Assembly: GCF_019925205.1 (NCBI RefSeq)
Contig: NC_083560.1
Coordinates: 148,262,526-148,326,525 of the forward strand
Direction of reading: 5' to 3'
Length of the DNA stretch: 64,000 bases
Source of the DNA: Metopolophium dirhodum
Taxonomy: Eukaryota; Arthropoda; Insecta; Hemiptera; Aphididae
The translations under genes were made by a program, and so were the position numbers. The notes under the pieces were generated by a model. It did no database searches, was not told where the DNA came from, and saw nothing but the letters and a program-made list of their open reading frames with translations. Shown here one piece after another: positions 1 through 9,938 of the stretch (its first letter is position 1; each line of letters starts with the position of its first letter).

Positions 1-145
1 TTTTGTTCTGAACTTGTAGAAGGTAACAATTCTTCATGTTTTTGTAAAAACTTAGATAAAGCATTAGCACCTTTTTTAAATTCTATTCCCTCTTAATCTT
101 TTTTTTTAAGTTTTCTGCTCCAGATAATTTCTTTTTCGGTGCCAT
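1..145 (-). pseudogene. hAT (ZMYM1-like) transposase, N-terminal fragment
   Basis: Reading leftward from an ATG at 145, the product starts MAPKKKLSGAENLKKKIKRE, the lysine-rich opening typical of ZMYM1-like/DUF4371 hAT transposases (K-L-S-G-A-x-N-x-K-x-K). A stop follows at codon 21. A shifted frame then continues with a K-G-A-N-A-L-S-K-F-L stretch and a serine-rich segment, as in these proteins, so the copy is frameshifted. The gene runs off the left edge of the window. It lies at the 5' side of the hAT element whose terminus is at 966. Family assignment is by recognition of a short segment only. Confidence 0.5.
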
Positions 146-966
146 TCTTAACTAGAGAATTTCCTGAATTAATTGTAACAATTTGTATAATATTAATAAT
201 ATTATTAATTAATTATAATTAAAAATAATATTATTAAAAATATAGTATTCCAACATATGCAGCAGCGAACGTGTTAATGAATAATAATATATATTTTAAT
301 TTATTAATTAAAATATAAATATACCTATATTATTTACTTTCTTATGCCTGTTGAAGTTTCTTACTAGCTACAACTTACCTAATAACTAGTGAATTTGAAT
401 CGTCAACTGAATGTTTTGGCGTACGCGTACTCGTTTCAAAGAGCAAAAACAAAATTACAATAAAGTATCGTCACGGGCCCGTATAGTACCTTCGTCAATC
501 AGTAATATAATAATACGTAATACCACTAATACTACTAATAAAATTAGCGTGTATTCGTGTATACAAATTACAAAGAATAAGTTGATAAGTGGCGGACGAA
601 GCGACATGGTCACGAGTCACGACCAGACACGACGGCTCGACGCGATAACACGATAACAAATATTCAGGAATTTTTTTTATTTATAGAACAACATATACGA
701 TAAACATTCTACGCGACTACGCTAAACCATAGTTTAAATATACTCATATTATTTTAATATATGGCTAAACGCTAAACGGAATAACCATAATAATAAGTAA
801 TAACTATCAATATTTCGGTAGGTACAAAGTTATAGGTATTTTATATTAAAAAAAAAAATATATATTACTGACAAAAATGTGCAAAATTGTAAAAGCAATT
901 TCGGCGCCCCCTGAAAATGGCGCCCTAGGCGACCGCCTGAGTCGCCTTATCCTCGCGCCGGCCCTG
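1..966 (-). mobile_element. Right part of a hAT element (5' end at 966)
   Basis: The sequence ending at 966 reads, on the - strand, CAGGGCCGGCGCGAGGATAA, a typical hAT terminus (CAGGG..). Immediately right of it Gypsy reverse-transcriptase coding sequence begins abruptly, inside the RT gene. I infer that a hAT element, whose transposase N-terminus is at 1-145, inserted into the Gypsy pol gene, and that the rest of pol lies left of this window. Positions 146-900 are AT-rich and I recognise no other gene there. The partner terminus and target duplication are outside the window. Confidence 0.55.
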
Positions 967-968
967 GA

Positions 969-1991
969 CTTGGAGAAATGTGCACTGCATACCTAGATGA
1001 TATTGTAGTACACGGATCTAGTCTAATGGACCACCAGAAAAAATTAGAACAAGTATTCAATAGGCTGCGCGTACACAAACTAAAATTACAACCTAATAAA
1101 TGTTCTTTCTTACGGAAAGAAGTATTGTATTTAGGGCACGTAATAAACGAAACCGGAGTTTCCCCGGACCCGAACAAATTGAAATGCATTCGGGAATATC
1201 CTAAACCGAAAAATGCAAAGAATATTAAGTCATTTTTAGGACTACTAAATTACTATAGACGTTTCGTCGATAATTTTGCAAAAATAGCAAAGCCATTAAT
1301 TTATTTACTTAAAAAAGACGTACCATTCGTTTGGACCGATAATTGCGAACATAGTTTTGAAGAACTCAAAAAAGCTTTAATGAACCCACCGTTACTAGTC
1401 TATCCCGACTGGGAAGCGGGAAAATTCAATTTAATGACAGACACAAGTCAGTATGCAATAGGAGCCGTTTTATCTCAGGGGGAAGTCCCTAAAGACCAAC
1501 CTATCGCGTACTCCAGTAGAACATTAAATAAAGCAGAGTGTAACTATAGCGTTATTCAAAAGGAATTATTAGCCATCGTCTGGGCCGTGAAATATTTCAG
1601 ACCATATTTATACGGTCGTCATTTCAACATTATAACCGACCATCGACCTTTAACATATTTATTCGGCATTAAAGACGCGTCATCGCAGTTAATGCGCTGG
1701 CGATTACAACTGGCCGATTACGATTATGACATTACGTACCGGGCCGGTCCCGAGCACTCGAACGCCGACTGTTTATCACGAATTCGAATGATACAAACCG
1801 GTCCGGCCAACGCAATTAACGGGTTCAATGAATTCAAAGCCGCGGAAAGCAAACCCATCTTCAATTCAAAAATTATCGAAATCAACAATGATATAATCAG
1901 GGCCGTAGAGACAGAGAACGTTATAATACTAGTTTCGGAAGACAAAATCATAACTAACCCGGCAGTGCGTGAAGTAATAACATTGACGTAG
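969..1991 (+). pseudogene. pol: Gypsy pol: reverse transcriptase C-terminal part and RNase H
   Basis: The frame opens at the hAT junction with the RT active-site motif YLDD (981-1010 region). It continues with the RT thumb/connection segment (SFLGLLNYYRRF) and an RNase H domain carrying a DTSQYAIGAVLSQ motif, followed by KELLAIVWAVKYFRPYL and the TDHRPL motif. Everything upstream of YLDD is missing because a hAT element interrupts the gene. A one-base frame change near 1985 then separates this part from the integrase, which continues in another frame. The usual role is RNA-to-cDNA synthesis in a capsid; this copy cannot do that alone. Confidence 0.9.
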
Positions 1992-3337
1992 GTCAAATAC
2001 AGTTTTCCGATGAAAACAAGTTTTATACTATCCAAAGAGACCCGAATTTATTAATAATTTATGGCTTTAAGCCTACGTATACAACACCACTCGAAGCCGA
2101 GGTCATTTACCAAGCCATAAACAATTTAAAAACCTTTTGCATAACAAATAAAATTAACTCGTTTTCTACAAATAAATTAGACGGGCCTACCTCACTCACC
2201 AGTTACTTACGTATTCGAACAATGTTTCGGCATATTTTTAAAGCAACCGACATTGTAGTAAAAATTTACACGGGTCAGCAATTAACCGAAGACGAAAAGA
2301 AATTAATAATTTACGAGCACCATAACTCACCGTTAGGGGGACATGCAGGTGTATCGCGCACGGTAAAAAGATTAAAACTTAATTATAATTGGTGCCACAT
2401 GAAAAAAGACGTCAAGCATTATATTAAACATTGCGAATTATGTCAGAAAAACAAATCACATGTTAAAACCAAACAACCTATGTTAATTACTAGCACCATA
2501 GTAAAACCTTTCGAAAGAGTCTGCCTAGATATAGTAGGACCTTTACCAAAAACATTAGCAGGGAACATGTATATACTCACCTTGCAAGACGAATTAAGTC
2601 GTTTTTCACTAGCCATAGCGTTATCCGCCACGGACGCGCAAACGGTAGCACAAGCTTTCGTAGAATGTTTCGTGTGTATATACGGTATCCCCGAATCAAT
2701 TTTGACGGATTGCGGAACAAATTTTCTATCCGACGTATTCAAAAGCATGTGCAAACTTTTAGACATAAAGAAATCGAAAACTACGCCTTGGCATCCACAA
2801 GGAAATGCTTTTCTAGAACGTTCGCACAAAACATTAAAAACCTATTTACGGAGTTTTGTTGACAAAGACAGTAATTGGGATAAACTATTATGCTTCGCAA
2901 CTTTCTGTTATAACACCACAGTTCATACCTCGACTAATTTTACACCCTATGAACTAGTATTCGGAAGAAAACCGAACATTCCTTCCGCGTTTAACAAAAA
3001 TCCCGAACCACAGTATAATTATGATAACTATGTTTTCGACCTTAAACACCTTATGCAGGAAGCACACAAAATAGCGAGGGATAACCTAATCAAGAAAAAA
3101 GAATCTAATAAAACTTACTATGACCGAACTTTAAATGTCGTCAATTTACACGTAGGAGATAAAGTACTCATTAGAGAGCACAATAAGAAAAATGCGCTTA
3201 GCTTAAATTGGCAAGGACCTTTTGAGGTACTATTAGTACACGATAACGAAAATATTACAATCCAAAAAGGAAATCGCGAGTATCGTATACATAAAAATAA
3301 CGTAAAACGTTATTACGACGATAACGACAGCGAATAA
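1985..3337 (+). pseudogene. pol: Gypsy pol: integrase
   Basis: This frame is open from about 1985 although its first ATG is at 2222. It carries the H2C2 zinc-binding domain (GGHAGVSRT .. HCELCQKN) and a DDE core with D in CLDIVGPL, D in LTDCGTNF and E in NAFLERSHK. A C-terminal module (GDKVLIREH, NWQGPFEV) matches the usual GPY/F-like integrase tail. It joins the cDNA to host DNA in the intact element. The frame offset from the RT part indicates a single indel. All catalytic residues remain visible, so the copy is only lightly decayed. Confidence 0.88.
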
Positions 3338-3442
3338 AAAAATTAGTACAATTTCATTTATTTTCAACTTGTCTACTTACTTATAATTTCATTTCCTACC
3401 AAATTCTTTTCTTATTATTTTAGGGACAAAAGACGAAATTTC

Positions 3443-3733
3443 ATGACTTCATTTCGTACAACATTAAAATCACAACAACACGACCACACCGTGTTATATC
3501 CCGACGAACTTCCGCGATGCGTGATAATACATATAGACACAGCAAATAGGAACTTACTTCAACCTTATACGCCGGTGGAGCTGTTGGAACTCACGCGTGC
3601 GATTAATAATTTTTCTCATGACCTAACAAAAACGCTGAGACCTCTACGAAAACCACTTTGCTTATATTTAAGAGAATTTTTAGAGACAACAGAAGACCCA
3701 ACGGATATACTTGACTATATGCGACTCTATTAA
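3443..3733 (+). CDS. Small ORF between pol and env of the Gypsy element
   Basis: A 96-codon ORF lies about 105 bases after the integrase stop and before the env remnants. It is hydrophilic, has no signal peptide or membrane segment, and shows no motif I recognise. It may be the start of env read in its original frame or an accessory ORF of this family. Codon use is like the neighbouring pol. Not identified. Confidence 0.35.
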   Translation: MTSFRTTLKSQQHDHTVLYPDELPRCVIIHIDTANRNLLQPYTPVELLELTRAINNFSHDLTKTLRPLRKPLCLYLREFLETTEDPTDILDYMRLY

Positions 3734-3812
3734 CACGTATTCTATTAACATTTCGATTTTGATTTTCTATAACCACAATAACCATTTTTTCTTTCTAAAT
3801 TACTCGCACACG

Positions 3813-5050
3813 CAGGCGCGGATCTATGGGAGGGGGGGGGGGGTCATGGGGGTCATGACCCATCCCAAAAAATCAAAATTAAGTCCTTTATTTTTATTTA
3901 AAAATTAAAATATCCAGAAATTGTGTTTTTAATGTTTCACAGATTTTTTTTTCAAAAAAAAAAAATATATAAAATATAATATATAGAACATATTTTATTT
4001 ATTTATTATATTATATAGGTACCTACAGGCTACAGCCTGCATTTAAACTAAATCACCACTTGTTCATAAAATCATGATTTCCAATAAACATATATTTTCT
4101 AAGAATATTAATAGTGTTTATAAACTGATTGACGATTGACGATAATTAATAAGAAATCGGCGGAAAGAATATGTTCGTCGTTCGACGGAAATATTATTTT
4201 CAACCCGTATAATAATATAAGGTACACTTACACTTACCTACAGTCTACACGCGTACGTCTATATATTATATAGGTACTTGGAATGGCGACGCAGCCACCG
4301 CTAATCACTAATTTGCGTTCTAATAATTTGTTACAAAATTGAAAATACCATATACAACGTTAAATGTTTGACTGCTTATTGAATCATTTTATTTTGCTGT
4401 GAACGTCTGGGACACGTGCATCAGTCGTCGAGTACGAAAAAAAACTATGGTGAGTATATAATTATAATTATTGTAATAATCGATGCAATTCCTATTCGAA
4501 TGAAGTTTCAATCGAGCATTTTATTATTCAAATGATTATAATGTATAAGCTAATAGTTTATATTAGGAGTCTACAACCTTTTTATGCAGTGGCCCTATTA
4601 TTTTCTATAAATCTTGAGGGACACATCCGTAGTAAAAACATGTATTTTGTATAAAAATTAAGTTTATATAATTTATAACATACTGACATATAATTGAATT
4701 TTAAATTCCAAATTATTTATTTTTCATTATTAAAATAAAGTACGAACTACAGCGGAGCGATCGTTCTCCACTCTCAGGCACCTTAAGACGTGGCTTCGTT
4801 CAAACATGGGAGAGGAACGCCTCACTGGTCTCGCTTTACTCAATATTCACAAGAATATAGCAGTAAATGTTGATGACATTATAACCAGATTTGGAAAAAC
4901 AAAACAAAGGAGACTAAACTTTGTCATTTAATTAATCAAAACAACAATTATCAATAAAGTTCTTATTTTATTATGTCTTAACTGTGTATTAAGTTTTTGT
5001 CTTTTCGTAAATATGACCCCCCCTCAATTTTAGTTCTAGATCCGCGCCTG
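3813..5050 (+). mobile_element. Deleted hAT element with 8-bp target duplication
   Basis: The ends are CAGGCGCGGATCTA (3813) and TAGATCCGCGCCTG (5050), a perfect 14-bp inverted repeat. Each is followed inward by a long G or C run. The flanks carry an identical 8-bp duplication, CGCACACG, at 3805-3812 and 5051-5058, diagnostic of hAT. At 1238 bp it is too short for a full transposase, and only the C-terminal coding remnant survives (4743-4931). It sits inside the env region of the Gypsy element. A related terminus recurs at 60214. Confidence 0.92.
4743..4931 (+). pseudogene. hAT transposase C-terminal (dimerisation) remnant
   Basis: An open stretch ending in TAA at 4929-4931 carries ERSFSTLRHLKTWLRSNMG followed by RLTGLALLNIH, the conserved hATC dimerisation signature (ERxFSxL+xIKxxLRxxM..ERLxxLxLLxI). 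There is no start codon in frame and the upstream catalytic domain is absent. This element was therefore mobilised, if at all, by a full-length relative. Confidence 0.85.
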
Positions 5051-5111
5051 CGCACACGCACGTACTATTTTATACACCCAAGTCTAATAACTCCAAAAGA
5101 GTTACATCAAA

Positions 5112-5651
5112 GACATTAAAGTATCATTACCTGGGGGCACTGATTTACCCACGGACTTAGACATACAAAACATTTATGAATTAGTAAAGCTCTCAGACCT
5201 TACTATATTTTATGCAAATGACAACTTAGTGTTTATAATTTCTTTACCGTTAATTTATCAAAATAATTTTATCTTATATAATTTAATACCTGTGCCAGTG
5301 TGCACCGAAAACGATTGTGTTTATACAAAACCTAGTAATAAGTATTTAGCTATAAGTAAAAATAACGAGCACTACGCCATGTATGATGAATTTTACTATA
5401 CCCATTGTAAGCACGCTAGAGACTTCCTTTTATGTCCTGAAGGTAATCCTTTACATCCACGTACGAGTAGACCAATATGTGAAGTACAACTTCTACAAGA
5501 ACCAATGAAAGTTCCAACAAGCTGCGAGATCATGCACGTTCAAATCGGAACCTCCATCTTCCATAAAAAACGATTCAAGAACGAATGGATATACGTTACT
5601 AACTACGACGTAGTATTTATTACATGTGACGAAGACAAAGAAACAACTTGA
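5112..5651 (+). pseudogene. env: Errantivirus envelope (F-like) fragment, middle part
   Basis: The frame is open from about 5112. It has regularly spaced cysteines (PVPVCTENDC, THCKHARDFLLC, ICEVQLL, SCEIM) and a proline-rich VPVP segment, matching the C-terminal half of the ectodomain of F-like envelope proteins of insect errantiviruses. The N-terminal half (signal peptide, cleavage site, fusion peptide) is missing; a hAT lies where it would be. The frame ends at 5651 and the anchor continues in another frame. Described as a degraded endogenous copy only. Confidence 0.7.
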
Positions 5652-5849
5652 AAAACAACGCAAGGTCGACTACAAGATCGACGAACTAAAAAATACACAA
5701 CAACTAAATGATTACGTACTTTACGTAATTACGAGTATTATTTTTATGGCAGTTGTAATAGTATACTTATCAAAATGTAAAAAATTACAATTCTACAAAA
5801 AAACGAACACGGACGACATCGACCAAAATGAAGAAAACCAAAGCTTAGC
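5626..5849 (+). pseudogene. env: Errantivirus env transmembrane segment, cut by the Polinton
   Basis: A second frame, overlapping the end of the previous one, encodes a charged stretch and then a strong membrane anchor (about 20 residues of V/I/F/M/L including ITSIIFMAVVIVYL) followed by a basic stop-transfer KCKK and an acidic tail. The frame is interrupted exactly at the Polinton target duplication (5844-5849). It resumes beyond the right end at 23782 and reaches a stop at 23878, so env was still open here when the Polinton arrived. Confidence 0.75.
5844..5849. other. Polinton target-site duplication, left copy (CTTAGC)
   Basis: CTTAGC immediately precedes the terminal AGTAGTATAT of the element. 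The identical hexamer follows the right terminus at 23776-23781. A 6-bp duplication is the Polinton/Maverick hallmark. Confidence 0.95.
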
Positions 5850-5952
5850 AGTAGTATATATTTGTATGTTCACAGCCAGCTTTTCCACGGTAAAAATTTT
5901 TTTTCAAGGGGGAATGTCTCCCTTGGAGCACTCAGATTTACCGTGTAACACA
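5850..5952 (+). repeat. Polinton left terminal inverted repeat
   Basis: 103 bp starting AGTAGTATATATTTGTATG and ending at GTGTAACACA. It is the reverse complement of 23673-23775 with about two mismatches. It contains a short internal palindromic G/C block (CAAGGGGGAATGT .. CCCTTGG). Confidence 0.95.
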
Positions 5953-6092
5953 AAACAGAGATTTTCTACCAAATTTTGTCTTCGTGTAGCAAATTTTTTA
6001 GCAAATCTTAAAACTAAAATAATTATTTCAAGTAAAGAACACAAATTATTAAATAATAGTTTTTATTGTTAAAAATTAATTCTTAATTATAT
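5953..6092 (-). terminator. Untranslated 3' region of the capsid block with polyadenylation signal
   Basis: Between the TIR and the major capsid stop there is AT-rich DNA without ORFs. On the - strand an AATAAA lies at about 6062-6067, some 30 bases after the capsid stop codon. It is a plausible polyadenylation signal for the leftward capsid transcripts. Confidence 0.5.
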
Positions 6093-7301
6093 TTACACAA
6101 GTTTCCTTACTTCTCTAGTAAAAGGTACATATTCTACAATACGATCATGAATTAATAAACAGTATGCAGTTACACCTGCAAGCGATTCTGAAGCTTCAAT
6201 TTCCAATTGAACATCCACTGCCGAGGCAGTAGCTGAATCGTTCTGTTTCGAAGTATCGATGACTATAATTGGAGCGTTTGTCAGAAAAGTAGAAGGACTC
6301 AATATCGGGTTACGAATACTTTTTTCATAGTACGATTCTTGAAACGATGTATACATATTATATAATAAAGTGAAATTATTTTTAGTAAAATCTAAATTCA
6401 AATTATTGTATGGATAAGCTATCGAGTTCAGAAATACTTTAACGTTTGTTAAATTACAATGGTCAAATATACTACAATCTTTCGATAACATATTTTTGCG
6501 TCCTTTTTGCAATCCAATTATGATAAATCGTGGTTTTTCTAATTTTGAAGCAGTTTTCAAATTCCATACAACTTTTTTAGCGGTTCCGAGTTCAGGATAT
6601 TCAAAAGTCTCAAAAGATCTAAAAGGAATAAACAAACTTTTTTCTTTTTCTATAAGTTTCAATAATTTTAACCTTTCTTCATCGTCAACAGTTATATGTG
6701 GAACCATCCAGGCTATTTTATTTAAAACGACTTTACCTTCAGAAGCAGTTACACCAGTTTTTAAACTTAAAGCATTTAAATCGCTATGACTTCGAGTTAA
6801 TATTAATTCCAATCTAGAATTCACTAATATTCTTTTATAGTCTTCAAACAAACCTAACCAATATTTCAATGGAATGCAAGCACTAAATTCGCCTTTATCA
6901 TTTTCTGATTGCGTTGCGTTTTTAAAATTCCAGCCAGCATTTTCATAGCAATTGTAGTTGTCTGGCGTACCGGATAAGTAACCTTTCAACGAGCTAGTGA
7001 TTCCAAGAACACGCGTGCTATCTACTTCTATCCCATTGATTTCCAACCGTATTTGCTCAAAAAGGTAAGAGTAACCGTTATTAGTTAGTTTCACTTTGGT
7101 AGCATCAGTAATTATTCCTTCCAAAAAAATAAAGCTTTCGTGTAGATATGGATAGACATCCGTTTGCTGGATCGATATACGTATTTCATCATTATTATTA
7201 AATGATGTTGTATACGGTGCGTATGAATGATATTCAATTTTTGTAATTTTAGAATCCGTTTCGTACTGTGAAGTTATATCCAAAATATCACTTTCAGGCA
7301 T
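6093..7301 (-). CDS. Major capsid protein (double jelly-roll), Polinton
   Basis: 402 aa starting MPESDILDITSQ. It is rich in beta-prone segments, with the Polinton/adintovirus capsid signature LFEQIRLEINGIEVD followed by a glycine/proline loop and an I-P-L-K-Y-W-L-G-L-F-E-D segment. It is predicted to be the hexon-type subunit forming the icosahedral shell. Its length is near the short end for this family. It is the last ORF of the leftward capsid block; its ATG overlaps the stop of the 52-aa ORF by 8 nt (ATGCCTGA), which fixes the start. The jelly-roll fold is inferred from family resemblance, not modelled. Confidence 0.8.
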   Translation of the reverse strand: MPESDILDITSQYETDSKITKIEYHSYAPYTTSFNNNDEIRISIQQTDVYPYLHESFIFLEGIITDATKVKLTNNGYSYLFEQIRLEINGIEVDSTRVLGITSSLKGYLSGTPDNYNCYENAGWNFKNATQSENDKGEFSACIPLKYWLGLFEDYKRILVNSRLELILTRSHSDLNALSLKTGVTASEGKVVLNKIAWMVPHITVDDEERLKLLKLIEKEKSLFIPFRSFETFEYPELGTAKKVVWNLKTASKLEKPRFIIIGLQKGRKNMLSKDCSIFDHCNLTNVKVFLNSIAYPYNNLNLDFTKNNFTLLYNMYTSFQESYYEKSIRNPILSPSTFLTNAPIIVIDTSKQNDSATASAVDVQLEIEASESLAGVTAYCLLIHDRIVEYVPFTREVRKLV

Positions 7302-7452
7302 TCTGCTTTAATTGATAACCCAAAGCTTGTAAAATTTTTTTATTCTTCACCGTCAATTTTTTTATTTGATTTGATGTTGCTGGTAGCACTTTAGTCTTAT
7401 GACTAGTTGTACTGATCCGAAGTAGTGGGTTTATATTGAATTTTAAACCCAT
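7294..7452 (-). CDS. Small basic protein between minor and major capsid genes
   Basis: 52 aa starting MGLKFNINPL. Its ATG follows the minor capsid stop by one base (TGA-G-ATG) and its stop overlaps the major capsid ATG. The C-terminal motif KKLTVKNKKILQALGYQLK resembles the short L-T-x-x-N-x-x-F-L-x-x-L-G segment seen in small proteins encoded next to the capsid genes of many Polintons/adintoviruses. It is lysine-rich and lacks a membrane segment; a virion core or DNA-binding role is possible. Function not established here. Confidence 0.65.
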   Translation of the reverse strand: MGLKFNINPLLRISTTSHKTKVLPATSNQIKKLTVKNKKILQALGYQLKQNA

Positions 7453-7453
7453 C

Positions 7454-8956
7454 TCAAGATCCGTAACGTTTAATATGTAACACAATTGTCAATGCCTCAC
7501 CAAAATTATCAATCGGATTATGATCTTGATCAACTAACTGAACGGTTATCGAATCAATATTTGTTTTATTCAATTTGTAATATATTAAATTTGGTGGTGA
7601 CTGAATTACTTTCAACCCTGTCCTTTCACTTGGGAAAAACTCATAAATCGAATGACTCTGAAGATGGTTGTTGAATGATCCTTGAGCTATATTACACATT
7701 ACTTTTATAGAATTAATTGTGTTTAAATTTACAGCTTTTTCCGATCGAAGAATTTCATTGTGTGGCTTATATACTCGTTTTTCAAAACCGAATACAGGTG
7801 CTATACTATACGGATGCTCAAAGTGTAGTATCCCATTACATTTTATATACGATCTGAAATCGTTAGGATCAACTGTAATGTCGAATGTTAAATTGGTTAA
7901 GTTTTTACTATTATAGTCATCTATTTGCTTCTTAACTCGTTGCTTAATATCTTCAATTTCATAACAACCCTCTTCCAATGTAATAAAACATATCATAGGA
8001 TCATTATTGTTTTCATTCTCAGCTACTTGTATAGAAAATTTATTATTATTATCATTAATATTTGGAAACGAATTAAATGACTGTAAACATAACAAAGCTA
8101 TTTCTGAGTCCTCGTAAAGGTTTATAGACGGAAAATAATTTACAGATAATATGGTAGCATTCCCAGTTAAACTTAAAGTAACTGACTCATACATTACAAA
8201 ATCTAAGATATAAATTTTATGATGAGATCCGTGACGTTTAATATGCAGAACAACTGTTAACGTTTCGTTAAAATTGTCAATTGGATTATTGTTTTGGTCA
8301 ACTAACTGAACAGTAATTGAATTAATATCTGTTTTGTTTAATCTGTAATATATAAGGTTTACCGGAGATTGAACAACCTTTGTTCCTCTTCTCCCACTTG
8401 GGAAAAACTCATATATCGAATGGCTTTGAAGTTGGTTGTTGAATGACCCATGTGCTATATTACACATTACTTTTATAGAATTAATTGTGTTTAAATTTGC
8501 AGCTTTATCCGATCGATGTTCTTCATGAAACGGTCCACAAACTTTCTTTCTATACCCAAAAACAGGTGCTATACTATACGGATGCTCAAAGTTTAGTATT
8601 CCATTACATTTTATATACGTTCTAAAATCGACAGGATCAATACGTACACTGAATGTCAGCTTTGTTCCGTAGACTTTATTAACTTGAGATAACTCTTCTA
8701 CCATATATTTGTTAATATCTTCTATGTCACGGCATTCGACTGGTACAAAAAATTGAATTTTTGCTATTCTATCTGGAGGAATTGATTTTATTCTCAGCCG
8801 GTTATTAGTTGGATTTATAATATTTGGAAATGAATTGCACGTTTGCAAAGATAACAAAGCTATTTCTGAATCCTCGTAAACGTTTAGAGATGGAAAATAA
8901 TTTACCGACAATACAGTTGAATTTCCAGTTAGATTTAATGTAATAGATTCATGCAT
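7454..8956 (-). CDS. Minor capsid (penton) protein, tandem duplication fused in one ORF
   Basis: 500 aa made of two homologous units, residues 1-254 and 255-500. Each begins with M-[HY]-E-S-[IV]-T-L-x-L-T-G-N. Each ends with the Polinton single jelly-roll signature SHSIYEFFPSxR, an NLIYYxLNKT segment, a VQLVDQ segment and VLHIKR. A normal minor capsid protein is one such unit of about 250 aa. The second unit starts with its own methionine (8194), preceded by a short linker (HHKIYILDFV) that looks like read-through of a lost stop. Both halves keep the conserved residues, so neither looks pseudogenised. The start at 8956 overlaps the protease gene by 22 nt. Confidence 0.85.
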   Translation of the reverse strand: MHESITLNLTGNSTVLSVNYFPSLNVYEDSEIALLSLQTCNSFPNIINPTNNRLRIKSIPPDRIAKIQFFVPVECRDIEDINKYMVEELSQVNKVYGTKLTFSVRIDPVDFRTYIKCNGILNFEHPYSIAPVFGYRKKVCGPFHEEHRSDKAANLNTINSIKVMCNIAHGSFNNQLQSHSIYEFFPSGRRGTKVVQSPVNLIYYRLNKTDINSITVQLVDQNNNPIDNFNETLTVVLHIKRHGSHHKIYILDFVMYESVTLSLTGNATILSVNYFPSINLYEDSEIALLCLQSFNSFPNINDNNNKFSIQVAENENNNDPMICFITLEEGCYEIEDIKQRVKKQIDDYNSKNLTNLTFDITVDPNDFRSYIKCNGILHFEHPYSIAPVFGFEKRVYKPHNEILRSEKAVNLNTINSIKVMCNIAQGSFNNHLQSHSIYEFFPSERTGLKVIQSPPNLIYYKLNKTNIDSITVQLVDQDHNPIDNFGEALTIVLHIKRYGS

Positions 8957-9306
8957 TGCAAGAATTCAAGACATAAATGACCACAGTTAAATGTATTGAA
9001 GTCTTGATAGTTGGAATAGTTGTATACTATTTTGAACTGTCTGAAATAATGTTGTAATTCAATTGGTGGTGGTAAATCACCAAAGCTATCAAAATATACA
9101 ACTTTGTCCTTATTTTTATAAAACGCTACCCAATGGCTTCCGTCGCCTGAAGATGTATCCAAGTTTAATATACCACATTCAATCGTATGTGGTTTTTTAG
9201 GTAAGTTATCACGTGAAAAGACACCACGGAAATGATTGATTTTCAACTTTCCGATGTATTTTATAATATCTTGAGACGAAAGCGGTCTATCAGGTAGCGT
9301 GATCAT
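8935..9306 (-). CDS. Adenain/Ulp1-like cysteine protease (virion maturation)
   Basis: 123 aa with the adenain catalytic set: His58 in GSHWVAF, Asp73 in YFDSFG, a Gln near residue 101, and nucleophile Cys108 in NCGHLCLEF. These proteases process capsid and core proteins during virion maturation in adenoviruses and Polintons. The ATG overlaps the stop of the upstream PLA2-like gene (TGATG), and its 3' end overlaps the minor capsid start by 22 nt. It is short, as usual for Polinton proteases. Function is inferred from the motifs. Confidence 0.9.
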   Translation of the reverse strand: MITLPDRPLSSQDIIKYIGKLKINHFRGVFSRDNLPKKPHTIECGILNLDTSSGDGSHWVAFYKNKDKVVYFDSFGDLPPPIELQHYFRQFKIVYNYSNYQDFNTFNCGHLCLEFLQCMNLLH

Positions 9307-9938
9307 CAGTTTTTTTTCCTTAACCTATTCTTGTTTGATTTCAAACCACTGCCTTTTTTTCTTTTTGAATTTTGAACCGCATTATACACACTAGCACCTC
9401 CAGACATCAAACTACCAAGTGCTGACAATCCTGCAAATATAGGTATTAAGGGAATTGCACCTCCTGATTGTCTCGGTACTAAAATCAACCTTTTACCACC
9501 ATTCTTTTTTTTTGAGATTCTTTTTTTTTTCGCTGCTAGTATACAATTTGTTTTTATAGCACGTTTCCGTTTGCAACCCATACCTATTTTTCTTTTAGCT
9601 TTCATTGCGTTTGTTACTGCGTACGCAACTAATTTCTCTTTTCTAGGTGTATCTTTTGCTTTAAATCTCTCCCAAGCACGATTTTCTAGCACTTTATCAG
9701 CTTTATGTCTATCGTCTAAATTTTTACTCGTTGCATACACAATATCGTGATCACGACAAGCAGCATCCAATGGGTTTATTCCTTTATCACCACGATCTAG
9801 TCTCTTTTTTAATTTTGTACCAGGGCCGCAATACTGATAGCCTGAAACATGGGCTTCGAACGGGAGACTATTTATAAGAGAGTTTACTAATCCTTTTCCA
9901 GTCTTGTCTGACTTATACTTGCGAGTTGAACACGCCAT
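9306..9938 (-). CDS. Parvovirus-type phospholipase A2 domain plus pX-like basic core protein
   Basis: 210 aa. Residues 36-40 (YCGPG) match the PLA2 calcium loop, and residues 61-65 (CRDHD) contain the His64-Asp65 catalytic dyad, as in VP1 PLA2 domains. A very basic region follows (about 115-150, KRKR and KKKRISKKK). Then comes a glycine-bracketed hydrophobic segment (158-183, GGAIPLIPIFAGLSALGSL), resembling adenovirus pX/pVI-type core peptides, and a basic C-terminus. The likely role is a structural virion protein with membrane-active lipase and DNA-condensing parts. It is the first ORF of the leftward capsid block, with the divergent promoter just upstream. Confidence 0.8.
   Translation of the reverse strand: MACSTRKYKSDKTGKGLVNSLINSLPFEAHVSGYQYCGPGTKLKKRLDRGDKGINPLDAACRDHDIVYATSKNLDDRHKADKVLENRAWERFKAKDTPRKEKLVAYAVTNAMKAKRKIGMGCKRKRAIKTNCILAAKKKRISKKKNGGKRLILVPRQSGGAIPLIPIFAGLSALGSLMSGGASVYNAVQNSKRKKGSGLKSNKNRLRKKN

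Noticed and set aside
411..656. 81-codon ORF near the left edge
   Set aside because: Low-complexity asparagine/threonine content and no recognisable motif; lies in the presumed hAT 5' region.
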